DNA of 64,000 nucleotides from Planctomycetota bacterium (GTDB taxonomy: Bacteria > Planctomycetota > Planctomycetia > Planctomycetales > Planctomycetaceae): NCBI GenBank assembly GCA_022600195.1, contig JAHZKX010000032.1, positions 62,001 through 126,000 on the forward strand, read 5' to 3'. Both the position numbers and the translations under genes were made by a program. This document shows, piece after piece, positions 44,897 through 54,913 of this stretch. Positions within the stretch are counted from its first letter, which is position 1. Each line of letters opens with the position of its first letter. The notes under the pieces are model-generated. The model was not told the origin of the DNA and made no database searches. It saw only the letters and a program-made list of their open reading frames with translations.

Positions 44897-46627
44897 CTAA
44901 AGCGATTTCGACATCTTCTCAGCCAAACGAGTCAAAGCTGGACTAACGTCTGTTGGTTCGAGGTGCACGTTAATCACACTCAAGCTGTCTTTATTCGCCA
45001 ATGCTGCTTTGATGGCTTTTTCGAGGTCTCCTTCCGTGCTCACTTCAAAGCCCCATCCACCACCAATGAGATCAGTGATATTATGATATTTCCAATCGGG
45101 AATATCATTAAACGGCCCTTCCTGCAGGAAACGTTCCGTTGTGTAGCCTTTATTATTCAAGACGATCACAATTGGGTTATATCCCAGCTTAAGCGCGGTA
45201 GAAAGCTCGAGGCATGTCATTTGAAAGGCCCCATCACCCACCAGGACAATTGGTCGTAAACTTTGATTGGCGACCTGGGCCCCAATAGAAGCCGGTATTG
45301 CAAAGCCCATTGAGGTATAATAAGCCGGGCTGAGGAATTTGGTATGTGTGCTGATCATCAAATCGACGGCACCAAACAGGCAGTCTCCTACATCGGTTAC
45401 CACAACGGTCTGATCAGTAAGAATCTGGTTGATGCTTTCAAACAGGTGCTTTGTTGTCACGGGTTCTGCTGGATTCACTTCATAGTTGACAGGCTGTGGA
45501 CGAACATCATCCGGTATTTTACGAATGGTTACCTTCATTTTTTGTTTTTCCAGCGCTGTGACAAAATCAGAAAATACAACATCATGAAAATGATGATAGC
45601 TGATCCGCAGTTTTTCACTGGTAGCATAAATACATTTGCCAGGATCGAGATGGGCTGTATATATCCCCAAATTAATATCTGTCATGAATGTACCTAGAAG
45701 AATGACACAGTCACTTTCTTCCACATAACGCTGGACTTCGTTTCGACCCATCGCTCCTTCATACACGCCCAGATAAAGTGGATGAGATTCACTCACGACT
45801 GATTTGCCTAAGATCGTCGCACACATGGGTATCTTGTGCTTTTCAGCAAACTTCAGAACCTCTTCTCTTAATCCAAACCGATGGATTTCCACGCCAGCAA
45901 TAATTACAGGTTTTTTACTTGCCTGAATCAATTCGGCAGCTTCATCAAGCGATTCCCGTAAGGCATTTTTATTGCTTGCTGGCTGACTATCATCGGGTAT
46001 ATGTGGAATGATTGCTTTAGTGTGAACACAATCGCGGGGCAGTTCCAGATAAACCGGACGCTTATATTGGACGCAGGCTTCCAGACACCGATCAATTTCC
46101 TGAAAAGCCGTTATTGGATCATCCAGCAATGCGGTCGCCACTGTGATTTTTTCAAAGACATCACGTTGCGTTTGAAAGTCTTTCACGCGATGGTGGAGCA
46201 GGGGGTCAGTTTCCCTCTCGGTCATCCCTGGGGCACCACTGATTACGACGACAGGTGATTTTTCTGCATAGGCTCCAGCGATGGAATTGCACAAACTCAG
46301 ACCGCCAACACAATATGTGACACAGACAGCACCGATTCCATTGACCCGTGCATAGCCATCTGCTGCGTAGCCGGCATTATCCTCACGTGTTGTCCCTATG
46401 ATTCGAATAGGACTTTCTTCGAGCATGCCATAAAATTGCAATACGAAATCGCCAGGAATTCCGAACATATCACTGATGCCATAATCCTGTAATCGCTGAA
46501 TCAAATAGCTTCCGATAGTGTGTACTTTGCCGTTATTCTTGCCGGAAACATTCGTGGATGTTTGCTTTGTGGCAGAACGTTTTTTAACACCTTCTGATTT
46601 TGATTTGGAAATTGTTTTTCGCGCCAT
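44897..46627 (-). CDS. TPP-dependent 2-oxoacid decarboxylase (pyruvate/indolepyruvate type)
   Basis: The 576-aa product has the decarboxylase layout: [27 protein letters not shown], catalytic Glu82 in [15 protein letters not shown], and the TPP/Mg motif beginning GDGAFQM and ending VLNN near residue 460-490. The lack of an FAD-like signature and the overall pattern favour pyruvate, indolepyruvate or phenylpyruvate decarboxylase over acetolactate synthase. The first 35 residues are an unusual Lys/Ser/Thr-rich extension absent from typical family members. No alternative start codon within the conserved region replaces it. Substrate is not decided. Confidence 0.88.
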   Translation of the reverse strand: MARKTISKSKSEGVKKRSATKQTSTNVSGKNNGKVHTIGSYLIQRLQDYGISDMFGIPGDFVLQFYGMLEESPIRIIGTTREDNAGYAADGYARVNGIGAVCVTYCVGGLSLCNSIAGAYAEKSPVVVISGAPGMTERETDPLLHHRVKDFQTQRDVFEKITVATALLDDPITAFQEIDRCLEACVQYKRPVYLELPRDCVHTKAIIPHIPDDSQPASNKNALRESLDEAAELIQASKKPVIIAGVEIHRFGLREEVLKFAEKHKIPMCATILGKSVVSESHPLYLGVYEGAMGRNEVQRYVEESDCVILLGTFMTDINLGIYTAHLDPGKCIYATSEKLRISYHHFHDVVFSDFVTALEKQKMKVTIRKIPDDVRPQPVNYEVNPAEPVTTKHLFESINQILTDQTVVVTDVGDCLFGAVDLMISTHTKFLSPAYYTSMGFAIPASIGAQVANQSLRPIVLVGDGAFQMTCLELSTALKLGYNPIVIVLNNKGYTTERFLQEGPFNDIPDWKYHNITDLIGGGWGFEVSTEGDLEKAIKAALANKDSLSVINVHLEPTDVSPALTRLAEKMSKSL

Positions 46628-46809
46628 TATCTCAGATCCTTCCCTAAAGAAAGTACATGGAATCAGCGTAAAAGATTTGAATAAACTTCCATAACCATTA
46701 TATCATCTTCAATGGCCCCGACTGAAGAATTCCCATAAGCCATAGACCCAAAAGAGTTTATGGCTTGGTCGACAACTGCGTTTTTGAAAAAACGAGTACT
46801 CGAAGAGAA

Positions 46810-49800
46810 TTAGCGGCGAATCAATTTGCGAATCCCGCGACGTTCGGCCTGTTTGGCAGGGGATGTGTGCTGAGTGGGCGGAGACTGAGTTGAATCAGAT
46901 TCATTTCCAAATTGGCCCCAGTAACTGTCCAGCAATCGATAGCAATCCAGATAACGTTGGGCCCCCCAGGCGAATGAGAGTGTCGAGACCAGTTTGGTCA
47001 ATTGGCGGTCGTCTTCTGGCGAAATTTGATGTATCTGCAAATCGACATCATCAATCCAGAGTTTCCCGGAGCCCAGTTTTTCAATCATGATATGTGCATT
47101 TTGGATTTGATCAGAGGGGATATCTTTCACTCGAAACAAATATTTTCGCCATTGGCGGTCAACTGAAATCATCGCTGATTGTGTTTTTAATTTTCCATTC
47201 TGCTCTGCTTCTAAAGCAATCCTGACTTGCATCTCTTTGGTGTTCGTTTTTAACCAGACACTCATGTTCAAATATCGAGACTGATGTAAGGGGATTTCAT
47301 TCGTTTTTAAAGAACTGTTTCCCTGCTTGAGTCCCAGGAGCAACGAGGACTTGCCGGAATGTGACTCCGTGCTATCCAGATTCCATGCTATCTGATTTTG
47401 ATTTTTCGATTCCCAACCTGCCAGAATATAGTCACGGGAGTTATGACTTTCAAAATCTGCCTGAAAGACGATGGTACTGTCATCATCTTTCGATCGATGT
47501 AAATCAAGTAATTGATGTCTCTTCTGGTCAATTTGTGCCTGTAGATGTGCCAAATCACTTTGATTAACTCTACATTTCACAGACTTTATTTGTACCTGAG
47601 AATCTTGAACTTCGAATGCCTGAAAATCAAAAGCGTCCAGGGAAACCAGGTAGGATTTTGTGCCGTTTGAAGAAATGTCAGTCTTCACATTTTCATTTGT
47701 CTCCAGATCAATGATGTCAGCAGCATTGGTAATGGCGACCTCGACAGTAAGCTGGCAGGGATAAGGAAAGTCATTGATCAGATAGAAATACGTTTTATCT
47801 TTTCCACGCGACAAGCGTGCAATCACTGGTTGTTCTGCATTTTTGATTGTTTGAAATGGTCGCGCGGGTAACTTTTGAAGTTGCGTGCGAATCGATTGGG
47901 TTGCCTGTTCCTGGCCAAAAGGAATCGTCCACCCCCCATCAAAAATAAGATAAGGGTCCATGGTGGCAATGGTGTGAATATACCTTTGACGGTTAGCGAG
48001 TCCTGCTGGAGAAGCTTGTGAAACAAGCCAGGTAAAGGCAGGCTGCCAGGGGGAAATTTCATCAAACTCTGAAATACGAAGTTCTACAGGATGATGATAA
48101 TACAAAGCACCGTTCTCTCTGGTTTTAAAGGCATCATCAATTGTAGGGTGATTGTTTTTTATATTTGCTACCGATGCCTTATGCTGTTCAGAATAAAATT
48201 GCCCCGGCCTTAAAATGATACTATTACCGAATTGATCATAATCTGAAAAATCAAGCCCCATCTCTTTCAGGACTGGTCGAAATTGAGCACCGGAGTTCAA
48301 TGAAGAAACGACATCGCCTGCTTTACTTTGAGCTGGTAACAGTTCACTGGCTGAAAAGATGAGTTGTGTATCAGGTCGTTCTTTTGACAATATTTCCGCA
48401 AGCCTCTGATGCAGTTCTCTGATTTTTCTACATCGCCACTTAGTCCATTGGGGAAGACCTTTTGTTGTGAGGAACTGATATCGTGCTTCATATTTCAACG
48501 ATTCAGGTGCGACAGGGACCCTGACTCCGGTCTCTTTTTCAAATTGTGAAACCGTGAGGTCATCGTATCCCCATTTCAATCCGGGTAACTGCAAGTAACC
48601 GTTTAAGGTCAACTGGACCGCTACACCCTGAAACGATGAGTGCGATTTGTAGCGATTGACTAATTCCTGGAATATCTTGGCGATTTCAAGCTGTACTGTG
48701 GGATTCAGAGGATTATAAAAAGGCGCCTGTCCTCTGGAAGCAACCTTAGTATCGCGCCAGGATTGACCATGATGGTTTACCAGTTCGATTCCGACGGCTT
48801 TTTCTGGTTGCCCACGAATTTCTTGTTCCAGATTTGTGAGAATCGAAGAAAATTGCAATTCTGGAATCAGAGCCATCTGTTCCCGGTCAAAAATCCGAAA
48901 GAGCATTTCCAGGATATCTTTTCGGGCAGTGTCCTGGCCGGAAGAATGATAGATACCGGAATCATAACGCGGAGTGGGAGACAGGAAACGCGATGGATAA
49001 ATTGAGCTTCCGTCGGCTGAAACAGCAAGTAGAACACTGTTAAAATGATGGTAATTCAGATAATAAGCCAGCCGAGTACCGGCTTCATAAAATGTTTGCC
49101 AATCGTCAAGACTGCGATTACTAATAGAATCGAGTACTTGAGTCGCACCGAATATTTCAGGCAAGAGCGGCTTTTGCATATAAGGGCCGACCATCCTTTT
49201 CTTTTCAGGCTGAGAATTCTTCTGAATGGAAGGCGGTTTGGCTGAAGCGGGAAGTTCATAGACTTGCACGCGTGTAATCTCAGCCGGCACTGATGTTCCC
49301 AGGCCATGAAATAACAGAATAGGATTAGTGACCCGCGGCCAGAAAAGTATTTCTGTCGACAATTCCTGCGAGTCAGTTTGTAAAACCTCAGATAGACCAG
49401 AATTCGTTTGATAAACCCCTGAATCGACACCAACGGGTACTAACTGTCCCGCTGCATCAGGCTCAAGAATACTGAAACCCAATTGAGTCTGGGAACGCTG
49501 TGGATAGGTGACAACCAGTTTATGAGGTTGATTACGGTTTCTGATCTTTAGATGATAAGCCGACCATGGCGGGAATTGGCTACTTGTTTCTTCTGCTTGT
49601 GGCACTGCCTTAAAGAGAGACTTGAATGACTTTCGAATACGAGTACGTGGCCGCCGTGCCACCAGCGTATGGTGCGATTGAAATCCACTGAGTTCTATCG
49701 CATCCACCAACTGTAAAGTATTATCACTTTGAACCAGGTGGGATGAGTGATTTGCTTGTGGAGAGACGACAACAAACTGTACTACCGCCTGTTGGCCGGT

Positions 49801-50529
49801 TTGCATGTTTACTTCCAGGTCATACACCCCTTCCACAGGCGCATTAATAGAAATAGGGATCCCCTGTTTTACCAGATCATTCTGATTGAGCTGTGGTATT
49901 TTGTTGGACCCCGAAGAAATCACATCCCTGCTGCGAGACCGATAAAGGGTCCAGTAAATCTCAGTTCCCGCAGAGGAACCAGTGACAAGCAGGTACTTGG
50001 GAAATGCCCGGAGATGCATCATTTCATTCGGGGTAAAGACCAAATGTGGATGCTCCATTTTCAATGCGAAGGAATCACCGGGAGCCTGCTGGACCATTAA
50101 TTGAGAATTTGTCTGGTGAATGGGCAGGATTTTTTTTTGTTTCAGAATATCAGTCAGGGAATACTGATGTTTCACTGAAATGTGTGAGTCATTCTGGTCC
50201 TGTATGAAAACGTGTAGTTTTGTAGTTGAGTCCCCCTCAATCTGAAATTCGATACTGTTAAACACCCGGTTGGTGCGTGGCTGGTAGAGAACTTTTTGCC
50301 CTGCCTGAGAGATCACAGCTGCTTCATCGGCATCAACGCCTAGAGACCGGACGGCTCTGATCTTGCCACCGGTCAAATCAAAACGAGCATTCCAGAGACG
50401 AGGGGTTTGTTCCCCCCATTCAACTCGTAACTTGAGTGTTAGAGGACGTTTCATCTCTGCCAAGGCAGAATGATGTGATTGAAAAACACACAAAATAATA
50501 AGTACGGTCAGTAACCACAAACGTTTCAC
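46810..50529 (-). CDS. Large secreted protein with glycosidase-like and carbohydrate-binding-like regions
   Basis: A 1239-aa product with a signal peptide (LWLLTVLIILCVFQSHHSALA). The first 400 residues are beta-rich repeats. The centre (about residues 470-860) looks like a GHL10/family 10-like TIM barrel: YHHFNSVLLAVSADGSSIYP, FYNPLNPTVQLEIAKIFQEL, GVAVQLTLNGY, and a DD segment in KWGYDDLTVSQFEKETG. The end (about residues 1065-1200) is a jelly-roll module of carbohydrate-binding type (ADFESHNSRDYILAGWES, KLWIDDVDLQI). It is probably an extracellular polysaccharide-active enzyme; catalytic residues are not confirmed. Confidence 0.75.
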   Translation of the reverse strand: MKRLWLLTVLIILCVFQSHHSALAEMKRPLTLKLRVEWGEQTPRLWNARFDLTGGKIRAVRSLGVDADEAAVISQAGQKVLYQPRTNRVFNSIEFQIEGDSTTKLHVFIQDQNDSHISVKHQYSLTDILKQKKILPIHQTNSQLMVQQAPGDSFALKMEHPHLVFTPNEMMHLRAFPKYLLVTGSSAGTEIYWTLYRSRSRDVISSGSNKIPQLNQNDLVKQGIPISINAPVEGVYDLEVNMQTGQQAVVQFVVVSPQANHSSHLVQSDNTLQLVDAIELSGFQSHHTLVARRPRTRIRKSFKSLFKAVPQAEETSSQFPPWSAYHLKIRNRNQPHKLVVTYPQRSQTQLGFSILEPDAAGQLVPVGVDSGVYQTNSGLSEVLQTDSQELSTEILFWPRVTNPILLFHGLGTSVPAEITRVQVYELPASAKPPSIQKNSQPEKKRMVGPYMQKPLLPEIFGATQVLDSISNRSLDDWQTFYEAGTRLAYYLNYHHFNSVLLAVSADGSSIYPSRFLSPTPRYDSGIYHSSGQDTARKDILEMLFRIFDREQMALIPELQFSSILTNLEQEIRGQPEKAVGIELVNHHGQSWRDTKVASRGQAPFYNPLNPTVQLEIAKIFQELVNRYKSHSSFQGVAVQLTLNGYLQLPGLKWGYDDLTVSQFEKETGVRVPVAPESLKYEARYQFLTTKGLPQWTKWRCRKIRELHQRLAEILSKERPDTQLIFSASELLPAQSKAGDVVSSLNSGAQFRPVLKEMGLDFSDYDQFGNSIILRPGQFYSEQHKASVANIKNNHPTIDDAFKTRENGALYYHHPVELRISEFDEISPWQPAFTWLVSQASPAGLANRQRYIHTIATMDPYLIFDGGWTIPFGQEQATQSIRTQLQKLPARPFQTIKNAEQPVIARLSRGKDKTYFYLINDFPYPCQLTVEVAITNAADIIDLETNENVKTDISSNGTKSYLVSLDAFDFQAFEVQDSQVQIKSVKCRVNQSDLAHLQAQIDQKRHQLLDLHRSKDDDSTIVFQADFESHNSRDYILAGWESKNQNQIAWNLDSTESHSGKSSLLLGLKQGNSSLKTNEIPLHQSRYLNMSVWLKTNTKEMQVRIALEAEQNGKLKTQSAMISVDRQWRKYLFRVKDIPSDQIQNAHIMIEKLGSGKLWIDDVDLQIHQISPEDDRQLTKLVSTLSFAWGAQRYLDCYRLLDSYWGQFGNESDSTQSPPTQHTSPAKQAERRGIRKLIRR

Positions 50530-50930
50530 AGAATGTCCACAATTCCATACCTGAGCATTCAGGTACTTAAAGATCTAGGGAAATCTAATTTGAGACAGTA
50601 GGATTGCCAAAACAGGCAGCGAAGAAATGGAACTTTTGAAGTGTTGTTAGATTATAGTTATTTCAGAAAATGAGCCAAGAGCAAATATTTTTCATGACTG
50701 AAGTCGAAAAACAAGTGAATTTTACTCAGAACCCTCTTGACCTGATTGCGAAAAAATGTAAAAAAGCACATCCTCTCTCTGGCAGATCAGTTTGTTTTTC
50801 TCAAATGAAATGACTGCAAATGTTTTGGTGTTAATAATGCTGGTTAACGACTCAAGGCGAACCATAAACTATTAACAGTGAAACGAAAACTCCTCTCGTC
50901 TCTCAAACTTTATACCTACCTGGGCTAATC
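50530..50930. other. Intergenic region between divergent genes
   Basis: About 400 bases, AT-rich. I see no gene, repeat or clear promoter motif. It should hold the promoters of the 1239-aa protein (left) and the repeat lipoprotein (right). Confidence 0.5.
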
Positions 50931-52844
50931 ATGATGCTAAAAAACGGTTTTTCTCTGGTGAGCGGTGCATTCATTCTCGTAATGGCAACCGGCTGTGCCT
51001 CTTTTGTTGAAACAAAAGCCATCGAACAGTTTTCAAAAGCGATTGAAAATGACGACCTGAAACAGTTAAAGCACCACACAACGATGAGTTTTTCGAAAGT
51101 GGTTCTACGAGACAAATCTTCGATGGATGACCTGAAGATCCTCAAGATTCCTACTGGTGAAACTACGATTATCAAAATAGAAGACATCTCTGACAATCAT
51201 AAAAAAGTGGTTGCAGAAGTCGGAAAAAACAAAAAGAAAATCCTTTATGAACTCAGAAAAGTCAGTAAATCTGGTGACTGGGTTGTCGACGACCTGTATA
51301 TCAAACAAAAACAAAAAAACCTGACCGTCATGAAATCTGTGACGGAGCAGATGGATTTATTACTGACAGTTCGGGAGTTTCTTGAAGCCTGGGAAACGGG
51401 GAATCGTGAAGATATTATCGCTTCCACGGATGGTGAATTCAAAGAAACGCTTGAAGAGTTGCACCCGGCATTTCTGGCTAAACTTTCCCGAAAAATTGCC
51501 GGCGAAGCGCGGAGCACAAAAAAGAAGAAGCCTGATGCTCAGTTAGATAAAGATATTGCCATCATCAGAATCCCCCGTCGGTCGGGTCAAATGATTATTT
51601 CGATGAAACTGAAATCAGGAAAATGGAAAGCGACCGATGTTGCCGTCGAATCAAAGCAGGATGGTGATCATATTAAATCTGCTAAAAAACAAGCAAAGAT
51701 GTTATTGGCAGTCAGCAACTTCCTGAATACCTACAATGAAAACAACAAAGAACAAATTAAAAACTACACCACAGATCAATTTTACCGAGGCAGCCTGGAT
51801 TTTGGGGACCTCACTTTAGCAGCTTTACCAGAAACTCATTCTGCTGCCACGGATTACGAACTCAAGATTGAAGGAAATCTTGCCAATTTTATCACACATG
51901 TCGAAGGGCAGATGGTTAATTTATCCATTGTGAAAATTGAATCAGATGAGATTGATATACCCGAAAAATATCTGATCGAAGAAGTCACGCTTTTTCAAGA
52001 TCAGGGCAAAGAGCAAATTACATTGACGGCATTATTTTCCTCACGTGCGATTACGATGTTATTCAGTGGCGCATTGGCTGAACGTGACATGAAGATTCTC
52101 GACTACAGTTCTACACCAGATTTCTCAACACGAGTCTGGAAACAAGTGAAACCGGACATCGTATCACATCTACCGATTGGTGAAATATCAGGATCTGACT
52201 TTAAAATTCTTGATATCAAATTTAACGGTGCTGTCACCAAGGTACTTGCAAGGCAGGGGAATTTATCTTTAACCTATATTTTACGCGAGCATCTGGGGCA
52301 ATTACTGGTTGATGACATTCAGTTGAACCTGAAAAACAGACCCGCCTCAATAAAAGAGACACTGGCACTCATGGTTCAAGTCCAAAACTATGCTTACCAC
52401 ATGCACAAACAAAACATTCGTAACCTGCAACGACATTCCTCACGTGATTTTAACGAAATGGTTTGGCGACAGGTTGATCAGATTCCCAAAACATCATACT
52501 CAATCCCCGAATTATTAATGACCAAATTGGAAAGCCTGGAACTTAATGAAAACGAAGGTTACGCACGTATTCAATTAGGCGACAAATACCGGGGAGCAAC
52601 CGTTCTTCTCGAGAAGCAGCACGACCATTACGTAGTAGATGATATTATGGTCAATAGTGGCAACGTTGCTTCCCGATACGTGTCGATGAAAAAAGAGCTT
52701 CGACTAGCAATGGCTGTAACGACAGGGACACTCAGACCAAAAGCCGATCAGGCAGTCTATACAATCTCTAGTGATGCGACTGCTCAACCCGCGGTGCCGG
52801 TTATCGAGCCTGCTGCTTTTGAGGAGCCTCAACAAGAGCCTTGA
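50931..52844 (+). CDS. Lipoprotein with about five tandem NTF2-like repeats
   Basis: The 637-aa product has a lipoprotein signal (GAFILVMATGC). The mature protein can be read as about five units of roughly 100-120 residues. Each begins with a helix and 'N/D...I/L...T/S..F' and ends in a strand with VDD. Unit 1 contains AIENDDLKQLKHHTTMSFSKVV...WVVDDLYI; unit 2 AWETGNREDIIASTDGEFKE; unit 3 YNENNKEQIKNYTTDQFYRG; unit 4 ERDMKILDYSSTPDFSTRVWKQV...LLVDDIQL; unit 5 HKQNIRNLQRHSSRDFNEMVWRQV...YVVDDIMV. The pattern resembles NTF2/SnoaL-like folds. I do not recognise the family or a function. Confidence 0.78.
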   Translation: MMLKNGFSLVSGAFILVMATGCASFVETKAIEQFSKAIENDDLKQLKHHTTMSFSKVVLRDKSSMDDLKILKIPTGETTIIKIEDISDNHKKVVAEVGKNKKKILYELRKVSKSGDWVVDDLYIKQKQKNLTVMKSVTEQMDLLLTVREFLEAWETGNREDIIASTDGEFKETLEELHPAFLAKLSRKIAGEARSTKKKKPDAQLDKDIAIIRIPRRSGQMIISMKLKSGKWKATDVAVESKQDGDHIKSAKKQAKMLLAVSNFLNTYNENNKEQIKNYTTDQFYRGSLDFGDLTLAALPETHSAATDYELKIEGNLANFITHVEGQMVNLSIVKIESDEIDIPEKYLIEEVTLFQDQGKEQITLTALFSSRAITMLFSGALAERDMKILDYSSTPDFSTRVWKQVKPDIVSHLPIGEISGSDFKILDIKFNGAVTKVLARQGNLSLTYILREHLGQLLVDDIQLNLKNRPASIKETLALMVQVQNYAYHMHKQNIRNLQRHSSRDFNEMVWRQVDQIPKTSYSIPELLMTKLESLELNENEGYARIQLGDKYRGATVLLEKQHDHYVVDDIMVNSGNVASRYVSMKKELRLAMAVTTGTLRPKADQAVYTISSDATAQPAVPVIEPAAFEEPQQEP

Positions 52845-53218
52845 ACCTGACTCATAAAACATCTTCTTGTTCGTGATTGAACTTCAAGTAACGAATATGT
52901 TTGTGAATACGCACATTCACACTTTGATATCTGCTTTTTAAATGAACAGAATCAAAAGAGGCATGTAGCGGTCGAGGGGAATTCCTATTTACGAATCAGA
53001 AAGATTTGTGATAATAGGTTAGTGGATTTCTGTCAGCTGATTCAATATAGCGTCGTCAGGAAGTAATCTGGTACTGATTTCAGGTATTGTTACTTCCAGA
53101 TGGTACAGGAATCCCTTGCAAAAACTCTTGCATTCTTTTTCAATTAATGCAGAGTACAAGCACCTGGACGTTCCGTTTCATCCAAATTCCTTGAGTTTTG
53201 TTTCATGTGAGGTTTAAC
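52845..53218. other. Intergenic region upstream of the HtrA gene
   Basis: About 370 bases without a gene. GGAAGTAA at 53059-53066 is inverted as TTACTTCC at 53090-53097 and could form a hairpin or operator. Nothing else stands out. Confidence 0.45.
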
Positions 53219-54436
53219 ATGAAATATGTATTTAGTTGTTTTTTCTCCGCAGTTATTGGCGGTCTGATCGTCGCATCGGTTGACTCTCCTTCTTCAGGCT
53301 TGCTTCACTTGTCAGAGGCACAGCTGCAACCGAAATTAAAAGGGCCGCGGATTTTACCACCCACTGCTCTTGATCCCTCATCCACAAAAAAAGCACCAAA
53401 AAACTCTGTCACTGTACAGCCAAATAAAATATTTAATGAGCTTGGTTTGACGGCTGAAGAGCAAATTAATGTGAGTGTCTATGAGAATTTAAACAAAAGT
53501 GTCGCTCATATCACAACTAAAAGTACAAGAACAGATGGCTTTTTCTTACTCGAACATGACACTGAGGGTGCTGGCTCTGGCGCTATCATCGATAAAACAG
53601 GGCACATTTTGACGAACTATCATGTGGTCGAGAACGCCCAGCAAGTCAATGTGACGTTATTTAATGGTAAGTCTTATCCAGCCACATTTGTTGGGGGTGA
53701 TATTATCAATGATATCGCCATTATCAAAATTGAAGAAGATCCCGAAATTTTAAACCCAGTCGTTATGGGAGATTCCAGTCGATTAAAAGTGGGGCAGAAA
53801 GTTTTTGCGATTGGAAACCCTTTTGGTCTGGAACGCACAATGACTTGCGGCATTATATCCAGTCTCAATCGTTCATTGAAGCTCCGTGGAAACCGAACGA
53901 TCAAATCGATCATTCAGATTGATGCCGCAGTTAATCCGGGAAACTCGGGTGGGCCCTTGCTCAATTCACGAGGTCAATTGATTGGGATTAATACTGCGAT
54001 CGCCAGTAGCACTGGCCAGAGCTCTGGTGTGGGCTTTGCCATTCCCTCAAATCTGGTCGCCCGTGTTGTTCCACAACTTGTGGCACATGGGCATATGATT
54101 CATCCGGAAATCGGTATTCAACGTGTTTATGAAACCGAACAGGGATTACTCGTCGCCAAACTGACTCCTGGTGGCCCGGCTGAAAAAGCTGGTATACGAG
54201 GGCCAGAAATCATACGCCAGAGAAGGGGGCTCATCATTATCGAACGAGTCGATCGTCGGGCTGCTGATCTGATTGTTGCCGTCGATCAGAAAAAAATTAA
54301 GTCAGCCTCTGACTTTTTGGACTACATTGAAAGTAAAAAGCCGAGCGATACCGTCATTGTGACTGTCTTAAGAGGAAAAGAACAGACGCCCATAAAAATA
54401 TCAGTCACACTCACAGGCAGCCATCCAACGCGTTAA
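53219..54436 (+). CDS. HtrA/DegP-type serine protease with PDZ domain
   Basis: Start at ATG 53219, with GAGG 6 bases upstream. The 405-aa product has an N-terminal membrane or signal segment (YVFSCFFSAVIGGLIVASV). The trypsin-like domain shows the triad His in HILTNYHVVE, Asp in INDIAIIKI and Ser in VNPGNSGGPLLN, and the PDZ domain at about residues 300-395 ends with SDTVIVTVLRGKEQ. It would act in the periplasm on misfolded proteins. A shorter protease without PDZ is at 34533. Confidence 0.93.
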   Translation: MKYVFSCFFSAVIGGLIVASVDSPSSGLLHLSEAQLQPKLKGPRILPPTALDPSSTKKAPKNSVTVQPNKIFNELGLTAEEQINVSVYENLNKSVAHITTKSTRTDGFFLLEHDTEGAGSGAIIDKTGHILTNYHVVENAQQVNVTLFNGKSYPATFVGGDIINDIAIIKIEEDPEILNPVVMGDSSRLKVGQKVFAIGNPFGLERTMTCGIISSLNRSLKLRGNRTIKSIIQIDAAVNPGNSGGPLLNSRGQLIGINTAIASSTGQSSGVGFAIPSNLVARVVPQLVAHGHMIHPEIGIQRVYETEQGLLVAKLTPGGPAEKAGIRGPEIIRQRRGLIIIERVDRRAADLIVAVDQKKIKSASDFLDYIESKKPSDTVIVTVLRGKEQTPIKISVTLTGSHPTR

Positions 54437-54441
54437 TAAAA

Positions 54442-54475
54442 AAAGGTTCCCTGAATAAGAATTCAGGGAACCTTT
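54442..54475. terminator. Bidirectional terminator between htrA-like and rpmA
   Basis: AAAGGTTCCCTGAAT pairs perfectly with ATTCAGGGAACCTTT around a 4-base loop. On the minus strand seven T residues in a row span the stem end, so rpmA termination is the stronger use; the plus side has TTTATTATT. Confidence 0.93.
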
Positions 54476-54521
54476 ATTATTGATCGTATTTAAAAGTCGT
54501 TATGGTTCTATGGGATGAGCT

Positions 54522-54773
54522 TTAGTTTAACGCGGGTTCTACGTTAACACGTCGGCCTTCCTTATCGAAGTAGACTTTTCCTTCAACCAGTGAATAAATG
54601 GTATAGTCTTTTCCCATACCGACATTTTTGCCGGGATGCCATTTCGTACCACACTGGCGGGCAATGATATTTCCAGCCAGAACACTTTCACCGCCAAATT
54701 TTTTGATTCCGCGGCGTTGTGCGTTTGAGTCACGTCCGTTACGGCTGGACCCTTGTCCCTTCTTATGTGCCAT
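54522..54773 (-). CDS. rpmA: 50S ribosomal protein L27
   Basis: The 83-aa product starts [24 protein letters not shown], the L27 N-terminus that reaches into the peptidyl transferase centre, and continues [22 protein letters not shown]. Length is normal. There is no firmicute-type N-terminal cleavage extension. The L21 gene (rplU), often directly upstream, is not here; the upstream neighbour is a secreted hypothetical protein. Confidence 0.97.
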   Translation of the reverse strand: MAHKKGQGSSRNGRDSNAQRRGIKKFGGESVLAGNIIARQCGTKWHPGKNVGMGKDYTIYSLVEGKVYFDKEGRRVNVEPALN

Positions 54774-54913
54774 TGTATTTATCCTCAGGTAGCTAAAAAG
54801 TGCCCGTAAAGTGGGCGTATCATAAAATAACTTGTTGCGCGAGGTCGTATATTGGCGAATCAGGCATTAACTTGCAAGAGATAATCGTATTTCCCACTAT
54901 TTTCCTGAAAGAA

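Noticed and set aside
46737-46766. AAGCCATA/TATGGCTT hairpin after the 1239-aa gene
   Set aside because: A perfect 8-bp stem but without a T-run on the relevant strand; too weak to call a terminator.
50737-50764. TTGACC...TAAAAA as a sigma-70 promoter
   Set aside because: The -10 element is poor and the spacer is 16; many such matches are expected in AT-rich DNA.
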